Assembly: GCF_012271765.1 (NCBI RefSeq)
Contig: NZ_VRKO01000005.1
Location: forward strand, 62,001 to 126,000
Length of the DNA stretch: 64,000 bases
DNA from: Erwinia rhapontici
GTDB taxonomy: Bacteria; Pseudomonadota; Gammaproteobacteria; Enterobacterales; Enterobacteriaceae
Reading direction: 5' to 3'
Below the pieces are notes generated by a model. The model was not told where the DNA came from. It saw nothing but the letters and a program-made list of their open reading frames with translations, and did no database searches. Position numbers and translations under genes: made by a program. Shown here in pieces: positions 58,028 to 64,000 of this stretch. How positions within the stretch are numbered: position 1 is the stretch's first letter; each line of letters starts with the position of its first letter.

Positions 58028-58222
58028 TCATTCATGATGCAGCGGTGTCGGCTGCCTCATGAGTGCTATAGCGCAACGTTTTTGCATTAAAATACGGGCA
58101 AAAAAAAGCCCCTCAATGAGGGGCTTTTCTTGATGATCGGTCATGCAACGGGAGGAAAAACGGTGCTGCCCGCCTGTAGAAAGGCGATTCAGTACGGCTT
58201 GATTAACGCAATTCAGTTTCAT
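58028..58222 (-). CDS. pyrL: PyrL-type leader peptide of the pyrBI operon
   Basis: A 64-codon frame begins [19 protein letters not shown] at 58222 with GGGAGG just upstream. It runs through a pause hairpin (CGCC / GGCG), a U-rich stretch (CCGTTTTTCCTCC) and the attenuator, and stops 20 bp before pyrB. In E. coli translation of pyrL close behind RNA polymerase prevents terminator formation when UTP is scarce. Here the frame is 20 codons longer than the 44-codon E. coli PyrL. The peptide sequence itself is not expected to matter. Confidence 0.75.
   Translation of the reverse strand: MKLNCVNQAVLNRLSTGGQHRFSSRCMTDHQEKPLIEGLFFARILMQKRCAIALMRQPTPLHHE
58100..58128 (-). terminator. pyrBI attenuator
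   Basis: On the minus strand AAAAGCCCCTCA / TGAGGGGCTTTT forms a near-perfect hairpin followed by eight T. It lies inside the pyrL frame, about 95 bp before pyrB, the architecture of pyrBI attenuation control. Confidence 0.92.
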
Positions 58223-58312
58223 GCATCCTCCCGGCAAACGGGGTGCATTATACGCATTCATCCGTTTGCAGCAAGCGAAAAACGCGTAACGTAATCGTTT
58301 GCCTGGGGTGAG

Positions 58313-59323
58313 TTACCCCAATTGTGCCAGCGTGGCCACCATCACTGCTTTGATGGTGTGCAGACGGTTTTCTGCCTGGTCAAACACCACGCTGTGCGAT
58401 GATTCAAACACCTCATCGGTGACTTCCATGCCGCCGTGCAGATCGTACTGCTGCGCCATCTGCTGGCCCAGCGTGGTCTGGTCATCGTGGAACGCAGGCA
58501 GGCAGTGCAGGAACTTCACCTGCGGGTTCCCGGTCGCCTCAAGCATCGCCATGTTCACCTGATAAGGGCGCAGCAGGGCAATACGTTCGTGCCATACCTC
58601 TTTCGGCTCACCCATGGATACCCAGACGTCGGTGTAAATGAAGTCCGCGCCCAGCACGCCTTGCGCAATATCTTCTGTCAGGGTGATTTTTCCGCCGGTT
58701 TTTTCTGCCACGCTGCGGCATTCAGCAACCAGCCCCGCATCCGGCCAGCAGCTTTTCGGTGCCACCAGGCGCAGATCCAGGCCTGTCAGCGCCGCCGCCT
58801 CCAGCAGAGTATTGCCCATATTATTATGGGTATCGCCGACGTAGGTCAGCGTCATCTGACTGAAGGCTTTCTCCGGCAGGTGTTCCTGCATGGTGAGCAG
58901 GTCCGCCAGCAACTGGGTGGGATGAAACTCGTTGGTCAGCCCGTTCCACACCGGCACACCAGCGTGTTCGGCCAGGGATTCCACCAGCACCTGGCCGTGG
59001 CCGCGATATTGAATACCGTGGTACATCCGGCCCAGCACGCGGGCGGTGTCTTTCATCGACTCTTTATGGCCGATCTGGCTGCCGCTCGGGCCAATCCAGG
59101 TGACGTTCGCGCCCTGATCGTATGCGGCAACTTCGAAAGAGCATCGGGTGCGGGTCGAGTCTTTTTCGAAGATGAGCGCGATATTTTTACCTTTCAGATG
59201 CTGAATTTCTTCGCCATTTTTTTTATCGGTCTTCAACGTGGACGCCAGCGCCAGTAAGCCGTTGATTTCAGCGGGGGTGAAATCGAGCAGCCTGAGGAAG
59301 TGACGTTGATATAACTGACTCAT
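58313..59323 (-). CDS. argF: Ornithine carbamoyltransferase
   Basis: Start at 59323 ([21 protein letters not shown]), 336 residues; the longer upstream open frame crosses the ARG boxes and is rejected. Carbamoyl-phosphate loop [20 protein letters not shown], and the ornithine/catalytic loop [10 protein letters not shown] are present. It makes citrulline from ornithine in arginine synthesis. In E. coli K-12 the gene at this position is called argI. Two ARG boxes in front show repression by ArgR-arginine. Confidence 0.97.
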   Translation of the reverse strand: MSQLYQRHFLRLLDFTPAEINGLLALASTLKTDKKNGEEIQHLKGKNIALIFEKDSTRTRCSFEVAAYDQGANVTWIGPSGSQIGHKESMKDTARVLGRMYHGIQYRGHGQVLVESLAEHAGVPVWNGLTNEFHPTQLLADLLTMQEHLPEKAFSQMTLTYVGDTHNNMGNTLLEAAALTGLDLRLVAPKSCWPDAGLVAECRSVAEKTGGKITLTEDIAQGVLGADFIYTDVWVSMGEPKEVWHERIALLRPYQVNMAMLEATGNPQVKFLHCLPAFHDDQTTLGQQMAQQYDLHGGMEVTDEVFESSHSVVFDQAENRLHTIKAVMVATLAQLG

Positions 59324-59347
59324 AAAGCACTCCGGGATGATCTTTAA

Positions 59348-59382
59348 TGAATTAAAATTCAATTTAACCGTATTAATATTCA
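59348..59382 (-). promoter_or_regulatory. Two ARG boxes (ArgR operator) upstream of argF
   Basis: TGAATTAAAATTCA (59348-59361) is a perfect ARG-box core, and CGTATTAATATTCA (59369-59382) a good second box. Their centres are 21 bp apart, the usual spacing for a hexameric ArgR site. They lie 25-59 bp before the argF start. Confidence 0.9.
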
Positions 59383-59480
59383 CTTTCAACCCCGAAGAGC
59401 AGAAACTTGCTTTTAAAGGTAGTGGCGCAGAGGGCACTGTGGGAAAATACGCGAAATAACGCCTTAATGAGGAAGCGATC

Positions 59481-59909
59481 ATGGCTAATGAAGCATTGTT
59501 GGAAGAGCAGCGTGAAGAAACGCGGCTGATTATTGAAGAACTGCTGGATGATGGCAGTGACCCGGACGCGCTGTACACCATTGAGCATCATTTCTCTTGC
59601 GACAGCTTCGATGCGCTGGAGAAAGCGGCCGTGGAAGCTTTTAAGCTGGGTTACGAAGTCACTGAGCCGGAAGAGCTGGATCTGGAAGATGGCACCAAAG
59701 TGATGTGCTGCGATATTCTCAGCGAAGGCGCGCTGAACGCTGAACTGATCGACGCGCAGGTTGAGCAGCTGATCGATGTGGCGGGCAAGTTCAACGTTGA
59801 CTACGACGGCTGGGGCACCTACTTCGAAGATCCGGACGCGCAGGATGACGACGAAGGCGATGAAGATGACGAAGCCATCGACGGCGAAGATAACGGCATC
59901 CGCCACTGA
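59481..59909 (+). CDS. rraB: RraB, regulator of RNase E activity
   Basis: The 142-residue acidic protein matches E. coli RraB (138): [66 protein letters not shown], then [13 protein letters not shown] and a tail rich in Asp/Glu. RraB binds the C-terminal half of RNase E and changes degradosome make-up, dampening RNA decay. It is divergent from argF. Confidence 0.96.
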   Translation: MANEALLEEQREETRLIIEELLDDGSDPDALYTIEHHFSCDSFDALEKAAVEAFKLGYEVTEPEELDLEDGTKVMCCDILSEGALNAELIDAQVEQLIDVAGKFNVDYDGWGTYFEDPDAQDDDEGDEDDEAIDGEDNGIRH

Positions 59910-59926
59910 TTCTCCCCTGTAAATTC

Positions 59927-59946
59927 TGGCCGGGCATGCCCGGCCA
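59927..59946. repeat. GCATGC-centred palindrome
   Basis: A perfect 20-bp palindrome with half-site TGGCCGGGCA lies in the 55-bp gap between rraB and miaE, 17 bp after the rraB stop. Followed by TTTC, it might also act as a transcript 3'-end hairpin. Confidence 0.85.
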
Positions 59947-59964
59947 TTTCATGACGTTGAGCAA

Positions 59965-60729
59965 ATGAATACCGAACACCTGCTGGCCCCTGTCCTCGAT
60001 TTCCTGCACTGCCGTACGCCTCAAGCCTGGATTGACGAAGCCCGTCAGCCGCAACATCTTCCTCTGTTACTGACCGACCATCTGGTATGTGAGCTGAAAG
60101 CAGCCCAGACCGCCATGTGGCTGATCCGTAAATATGTTGCGGACAAAGCCAGTGGCGATGCCCTGCTGGCGTGGCTGAAACCCTGGGAACAGTTTGTTCA
60201 CAACGATCAGGCCGATCTGGCTTTCCTCGAACAGCATAAAGGTCTGTCAAAAACCATTATCAGCCGTGAAGAGGTGCCTTATGGCGATGAGCTGGTGGAT
60301 AAGATGGTGCTGCTGATCAAAGAAGAGCTGCACCATTTCTATCAGGTGCTGGAGATTATGCAGGCGCGTGGTATTCCCTATATGCGCATCACCGCCAGCC
60401 GCTATGCCAAAGGGTTAATCCGCGAGATCATCACGCATGAACCGCAAACGCTGGTGGATAAACTGATCTGCGGAGCCTATATCGAAGCGCGATCCTGCGA
60501 GCGTTTTGCCAGTCTGGCACCGTATCTTGATGATGAACTGGCGGGGTTTTATATTTCGCTGCTGCGCTCAGAGGCGCGACACTATCAGGATTACCTGGCG
60601 CTGGCTGCACTGATCTCACCGACGGATATCAGCGTGCGGGTGCGTAAAATCGGGGAAACGGAAGCGCGTCTGATCATGGAACCGGACAACCAGCTGCGTT
60701 TTCACAGTGGCGTTCCGAACTTCGCCTGA
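59965..60729 (+). CDS. miaE: MiaE, tRNA 2-methylthio-N6-isopentenyladenosine-37 hydroxylase
   Basis: This 254-residue MiaE-family diiron monooxygenase is ferritin-like: metal ligands are expected in DLAFLEQHKGL, KEELHHFYQVLEIM (ExxH) and YIEARSCERF / LLRSEARHYQDYL (second ExxH). It hydroxylates ms2i6A37 of tRNAs reading U-starting codons, using O2. The gene is found in Salmonella and many enterobacteria but not in E. coli K-12. It sits between rraB and yjgM, its usual place in Salmonella. Confidence 0.93.
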   Translation: MNTEHLLAPVLDFLHCRTPQAWIDEARQPQHLPLLLTDHLVCELKAAQTAMWLIRKYVADKASGDALLAWLKPWEQFVHNDQADLAFLEQHKGLSKTIISREEVPYGDELVDKMVLLIKEELHHFYQVLEIMQARGIPYMRITASRYAKGLIREIITHEPQTLVDKLICGAYIEARSCERFASLAPYLDDELAGFYISLLRSEARHYQDYLALAALISPTDISVRVRKIGETEARLIMEPDNQLRFHSGVPNFA

Positions 60730-60763
60730 GAGGCGAGCGGATAAAAGGGCCGATTGGAACACA

Positions 60764-60789
60764 CGAACGGCCCCTGCAGGGGCCGTTCG
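60764..60789. repeat. 26-bp perfect palindrome between convergent miaE and yjgM
   Basis: The half-site CGAACGGCCCCTG is followed directly by its reverse complement. There is no T-run on either side and it ends 6 bp before the yjgM stop. As RNA it would be a very stable hairpin for both converging transcripts; as DNA it could extrude a cruciform. Confidence 0.75.
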
Positions 60790-60795
60790 CCGCGG

Positions 60796-61299
60796 TTAAA
60801 GGGTTTTCAGCATAGTCACTTCGCAATCCACATGACCGGTGGAGCCCATCGGGCCATCGATATGCTCAAAACCGAGATGTTCATACAGGCGAATGGCGCG
60901 CGTCAGTGACGCGGTAGTTTCCAGATAGCAGCGTTTAAAGCCCTGCTGGCGGGCATAGTCCATCGCCTGAATGGCCAGACGGCGTGCCAGCCCGAGGCCA
61001 CGCACCGACGGCATAAAATACATTTTCTGCAGTTCACAGACATCCGCATCGCTGCTCGCCAGTGGCGCGATGCCACCGCCACCCACCACCTTTCCTTCCA
61101 CTTCGACCACCCAGAAAGCACAGTTCTCTTCACTATAGACTTCATAGAGATGGTCAAGATTAGGGTCCGAAACGGTATAGCCTTTATCTGCCGTCAGGCC
61201 AAATTCTGCCGATACGGTGCGGATCACCGCAGCAATATGCGGGTTGTCAGCGGGAACGATCGGGCGCACGCGCAGGGTTGTCTGAATTGCGGTTGTCAT
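60796..61299 (-). CDS. yjgM: YjgM, GNAT-family acetyltransferase
   Basis: This 167-residue GNAT protein has [17 protein letters not shown], the acetyl-CoA loop [33 protein letters not shown] and [26 protein letters not shown]. It aligns with E. coli YjgM along its length. The substrate is unknown to me. It faces miaE and is followed upstream by a 220-bp gap to yjgN. Confidence 0.94.
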   Translation of the reverse strand: MTTAIQTTLRVRPIVPADNPHIAAVIRTVSAEFGLTADKGYTVSDPNLDHLYEVYSEENCAFWVVEVEGKVVGGGGIAPLASSDADVCELQKMYFMPSVRGLGLARRLAIQAMDYARQQGFKRCYLETTASLTRAIRLYEHLGFEHIDGPMGSTGHVDCEVTMLKTL

Positions 61300-61519
61300 A
61301 CATTTCGCTCATGGTCTGTCGGTTGCAGGTAGTGTAATAACACTGCCAGCGTGCGGATGCAATGTCTGTGCATCAGGGGTTAACGTGTCTGAGTATGTTA
61401 TCTAAATGATAATTATTTATTGTCGGGTTTCCAATGCCATGCTTAAATAGCGCGGCTATTTATTACGCTTTTATTTTCTGCTTCCCAGCAGTCTATTTCT
61501 ATTTCAGGAAGAAAAACAA

Positions 61520-62707
61520 ATGGAAAACAATACCTCGAATCAGCAGCGTCATGCGGTGCTGTTTCACGGTCGTTCTGGTGAATATTTCTCTATCTGGCTG
61601 GTCAATGCACTGCTGACCATGATCACATTGGGTATTTATTCTGCCTGGGCCACCGTCCGTCGCCGTCGCTATTTCTATGGCAATACCGAAATTGCGGGCG
61701 ATCGCTTTGATTACCACGCTCGTCCCATTGATATCTTGAAAGGCCGTATTATTGTCTTCGTGGGCCTGGTGCTGTTCTTTATCCTCTCTTCAGCCATGCC
61801 GGGAATCTCACTGGTATTCGCGCTGGCGTTCTTCGCGTTAATACCGTGGATTGTCATCCGCAGTTGGCGTTACAACGCGCTGATGAGCAGCTTCCGTGGT
61901 GTGCGTTTTAACTACCTTTGCCGCGTGGGCCGTGCTTACTGGACCATGTTCCTGTGCCCGGTATTGCTGGTGCTGGCGCTCTATCTGGTCGTTGGTGTGA
62001 TCGGTATGTTAGCCGCGAACAGTGGCAGCATCAGCGCTGCTCTGACCGTTGGCATCCTGGCATTTGTGCTGTTCCTGGCTGGTCTGGCGGCAGTGCAGGG
62101 CACCGTTGCTGCACTGAACCACGATCTGTATATCAACAACATGTCCTACGGTTCGCTGCCATTTAAAGCCGAACTGAGCAAAAAAGCGTTCATCAAAATG
62201 GTGTTAATCAGTTTCCTGATTATGCTGCCATTCCTGATCATCGCGGGAATGTTGATTGGTTCTCTGTTTGTCTCGATTTTCTATGCCATGGCAATGGGCA
62301 TCACCGATCCTAAAATTCTGGGCAGCCAGATGAATGGTCAGCTGTTTAATATCTTCCTGACCTTCGCAATATTACTTTTTGGTGGTTTAGTTTCTTCTGC
62401 TTATTTAGTGGTGGCGCAGCGTAATTACGTGTTTGGCCAGACTCAATTAGGTGAAAAACTCCGCCTTAAGTCAACTATGTCTACAGGATCATTCTTAGGC
62501 CTGACGCTGACCAATACCCTGATTGTGATTTTCACCCTGGGTCTGGGGACGCCAATTGCTGAAGTTCGTCTGGCACGCTATATGGCGAACAGCACGGCGC
62601 TGGAAGGCGATATCTCTCTGCTGGACGTGCAGGCGCACCATGACACTGCCGGCACCGCCGTAGCAGAAGAAGTTGTTTCCGCATTCGATCTGAACGCTGG
62701 CATCTGA
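61520..62707 (+). CDS. yjgN: YjgN, DUF898 multi-pass membrane protein
   Basis: This 395-residue protein begins with the DUF898 signature VLFHGRSGEYFSIWLVNALLTMITLGIYSAWATVRRRRYFYGNTEIAGDRFDY and has seven or eight hydrophobic helices. The signature block is partly repeated: LLFGGLVSSAYLVVAQRNYVFGQTQL and TNTLIVIFTLGLGTPIAEVRLARYMA. The family fold and function are unknown. It matches E. coli YjgN only moderately. The downstream M48 peptidase gene begins 2 bp after its stop, suggesting a functional pair. Confidence 0.9.
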   Translation: MENNTSNQQRHAVLFHGRSGEYFSIWLVNALLTMITLGIYSAWATVRRRRYFYGNTEIAGDRFDYHARPIDILKGRIIVFVGLVLFFILSSAMPGISLVFALAFFALIPWIVIRSWRYNALMSSFRGVRFNYLCRVGRAYWTMFLCPVLLVLALYLVVGVIGMLAANSGSISAALTVGILAFVLFLAGLAAVQGTVAALNHDLYINNMSYGSLPFKAELSKKAFIKMVLISFLIMLPFLIIAGMLIGSLFVSIFYAMAMGITDPKILGSQMNGQLFNIFLTFAILLFGGLVSSAYLVVAQRNYVFGQTQLGEKLRLKSTMSTGSFLGLTLTNTLIVIFTLGLGTPIAEVRLARYMANSTALEGDISLLDVQAHHDTAGTAVAEEVVSAFDLNAGI

Positions 62708-62709
62708 CC

Positions 62710-63726
62710 TTGCAGCTGAACGGTTTTTATCAGTACCCTGGACGGGCAGCTCGCGAGGCTGCCCGTCTCACATTAGCGGAACAGCATGTGACGCTGGATC
62801 AGGGCACGCACCGGCAGCTCCTGATGTTGAACGATGTGACGGTCTCTGACGCGCTCGGGACCATCCCGCTGACGATCTCCTTCCCGGACGGCGGGCGCTT
62901 TGTCCCGGATGATGATGCGGCGTTCCGCGAGTGGTGGCAGCAGCGTCGTCGTCCAGGCCTCGTTCACCGGCTGGAACAGCATCGCCGGGGTGTCGTTGTT
63001 ACTTTGCTGGCCACGCTGGCCGCCATTGCGTTCTACATCTGGGTGATCCTGCCCGTGACCAGCCGTGTGCTGGCGCAGCATATTCCCGCGTACGTTGAGC
63101 GCCAGGTCGGCCAGCAAACCTTCACTCTGCTACAGCATACCGGCTTCAGCGTTGGACGCCTGACGGAAGAGCAACAGCAGCGTATCAACCGGCTGTTCCG
63201 TGACAGTATTCCGGCAGAGATGAAAGATGACCCGACGCCGCTGCGGCTGAAGATCATGCATTTCGCCGGGGGGCCGAACGCCTTTATGCTGGCAGATGGT
63301 ACGCTGATCGTCAGCGATGACCTGGTGCGCATGGCGAAAAGTGACGATGCGATTGTCGCGGTGATGCTGCATGAGATGGGGCACCATCAGCATCGTCATG
63401 TGATGCGTATGCTGGTGCGTTCGTCGCTGGTGTCGCTGAGCTATCTCTGGCTGACCGGCGATGTCAGCGGGATTGGTGACACGCTGTTACAGTCGGCGGC
63501 GTTTGTCGATCAGCTTCAGTTCTCACGCAGCATGGAGCGTGAGGCCGATGAGTATGCCATTGTGCAGATGAAGGCGCAGGGGCGTTCTCTGGCAGCGATG
63601 TCTGAGATCTACCGGCAGCTTGAACAGTCCGCAGAGAAGGAGAGCAGTGGGATTAATCTGCCGGAATGGATGAGTACCCATCCGGATATGCCTGCGCGCA
63701 TCAAAGCCATTCAGGCGGCGGAGTAA
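62710..63726 (+). CDS. Membrane-anchored M48 metallopeptidase, coupled to yjgN
   Basis: I use the TTG at 62710 (MQLNGFYQYPGRAAREAARL), 2 bp after the yjgN stop; no earlier start or clear ribosome site exists, so it likely depends on yjgN translation. The 338 residues comprise an N-terminal beta-rich segment of about 90 residues, one transmembrane helix (about 96-118) and an M48 peptidase domain with H221-EMGH-225 and the third ligand near E278 (READEYA). There is no lipobox. The domain probably faces the periplasm. The substrate is unknown. Confidence 0.85.
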   Translation: MQLNGFYQYPGRAAREAARLTLAEQHVTLDQGTHRQLLMLNDVTVSDALGTIPLTISFPDGGRFVPDDDAAFREWWQQRRRPGLVHRLEQHRRGVVVTLLATLAAIAFYIWVILPVTSRVLAQHIPAYVERQVGQQTFTLLQHTGFSVGRLTEEQQQRINRLFRDSIPAEMKDDPTPLRLKIMHFAGGPNAFMLADGTLIVSDDLVRMAKSDDAIVAVMLHEMGHHQHRHVMRMLVRSSLVSLSYLWLTGDVSGIGDTLLQSAAFVDQLQFSRSMEREADEYAIVQMKAQGRSLAAMSEIYRQLEQSAEKESSGINLPEWMSTHPDMPARIKAIQAAE

Positions 63727-63759
63727 ATCTGTCAGAAAGGCGAGGCACGCAATAAAAAA

Positions 63760-63779
63760 GGGCCAGGCATGCCTGGCCC
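63760..63779. repeat. GCATGC-centred palindrome, GGCCAGG arm
   Basis: A perfect 20-bp palindrome with half-site GGGCCAGGCA is preceded by AATAAAAAA and followed by CTACGGGGA, 34 bp after the M48 peptidase gene. An identical palindrome recurs at 63844. Confidence 0.85.
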
Positions 63780-63800
63780 CTACGGGGAAGGGTATTGTAG

Positions 63801-63820
63801 GGGAGGGGCATGCCCCTCCC
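63801..63820. repeat. GCATGC-centred palindrome, GGAGGGG arm
   Basis: A perfect 20-bp palindrome with half-site GGGAGGGGCA, preceded by ATTGTA. The arm sequence differs from its neighbours but pairing is kept. Confidence 0.85.
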
Positions 63821-63843
63821 GTCAACTCGGCATGCAATAAAAA

Positions 63844-63863
63844 GGGCCAGGCATGCCTGGCCC
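63844..63863. repeat. GCATGC-centred palindrome, second GGCCAGG copy
   Basis: This is identical over 20 bp to the copy at 63760-63779 and shares the flanks AATAAAAA and CCTAC, so the two are recent duplicates about 84 bp apart. Confidence 0.85.
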
Positions 63864-63880
63864 CTACAGGGAACGGTGTT

Positions 63881-64000
63881 GTAGGGCAGGGCACGCCGCC
63901 CCCACAGTGATTGATGTTGTAGGGCAGGGCATGCCGCCCGAGAGGGATTGATATTGTAGGGGAGGGGCATGCCGCCCCACAGGGATTGATATTGTAGGGG
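63881..64000. repeat. 38-bp tandem array of imperfect GCATGC palindromes (runs off the window)
   Basis: Units begin GTAGGG at 63881, 63919, 63957 and 63995, exactly 38 bp apart. Each has an imperfect palindrome (GGGCAGGGCAYGCCGCCC or GGGAGGGGCATGCCGCCCC) and a linker ending GATTGATRTT. The array continues past the window end. Linkers are near-identical, so this is not CRISPR. Confidence 0.85.

Noticed and set aside
59324-59581. N-terminal extension of argF
   Set aside because: The upstream part crosses both ARG boxes and the promoter and overlaps the divergent rraB gene; its Ser-rich sequence is an antisense shadow of rraB.
63701-63970. 89-codon minus-strand frame over the terminal repeats
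   Set aside because: Its sequence (repeated GRRALPYNT-like blocks) is only a translation of the palindromic repeats and has no independent support.
63881-64000. Possible CRISPR array, because of the regular 38-bp period
   Set aside because: The segments between palindromes are nearly identical instead of unique, there are no cas genes, and the unit belongs to the dispersed GCATGC palindrome family.

Overview
The window is ordinary chromosome from a gammaproteobacterium of the order Enterobacterales. Nearly every protein lines up end to end with a known enterobacterial family, and the gene order over the first 47 kb follows the Escherichia coli 71-minute region. Several features suggest the Erwiniaceae (an Erwinia- or Pantoea-like genome) rather than E. 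coli: miaE is present, pmrAB sits directly behind dacB, there is a periplasmic GH20 hexosaminidase, and GCATGC-centred palindromic repeats are frequent. The genus is an inference.

Layout. 1-4206 (minus): lipopolysaccharide export and Kdo synthesis (lptB partial, lptA, lptC, kdsC, kdsD) and the exchanger yrbG. 4435-9356 (plus): the Mla phospholipid transport operon, ibaG and murA. 9404-10945 (minus): sfsB and ispB. 11200-14062 (plus): rplU, rpmA, yhbE, obgE. 14151-18992 (minus): a 2,3-dihydroxybenzoate cassette entC-E-B-A-H with a Fur-like site, without entF, entD, fes or fep genes. 19275-22427 (minus): dacB-pmrA-pmrB. 22677-29267: greA, yhbY, rlmE, ftsH, folP, glmM, secG. 29331-38833: tRNA-Leu(GAG), initiator tRNA-Met and the rimP-nusA-infB-rbfA-truB-rpsO-pnp translation and RNA-decay block with its leader terminators and the RNase III-type pnp leader hairpin. 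38963-41956: nlpI, the tiny gene yrbN, and deaD. 42066-47305: yhbW, the O2-independent ubiquinone genes ubiV, ubiU and ubiT, then yhbS, yhbQ and yhbO.

From about 47.4 kb the content switches to genes that lie near 95-97 minutes in E. coli: a yjfL-like gene, nrdG-nrdD, ridA, pyrI-pyrB with a pyrL attenuator, argF, rraB, miaE, yjgM and yjgN. Between nrdD and ridA, where E. coli has tre genes and mgtA, there are a SNF2 helicase with a SWIM zinc finger and the GH20 enzyme. yjgN is followed 2 bp later by a membrane-anchored M48 metallopeptidase.

The regulatory sites I can support are a pair of NrdR boxes (nrdD), two ARG boxes (argF), a Fur-like site (entC), the pyrBI attenuator, growth-rate type promoters for rplU, metY and rpsO, and many intrinsic terminators. 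I saw no insertion sequence, prophage, CRISPR array or defence island. The window is mostly conserved core genome; the points of interest are the detached dihydroxybenzoate cassette, the yjgN-M48 pair, the palindromic repeat family with covarying arms, a 22-bp palindrome upstream of sfsB, and several small departures from E. coli in core genes (tRNA-Leu, NusA, IF2, PyrL).
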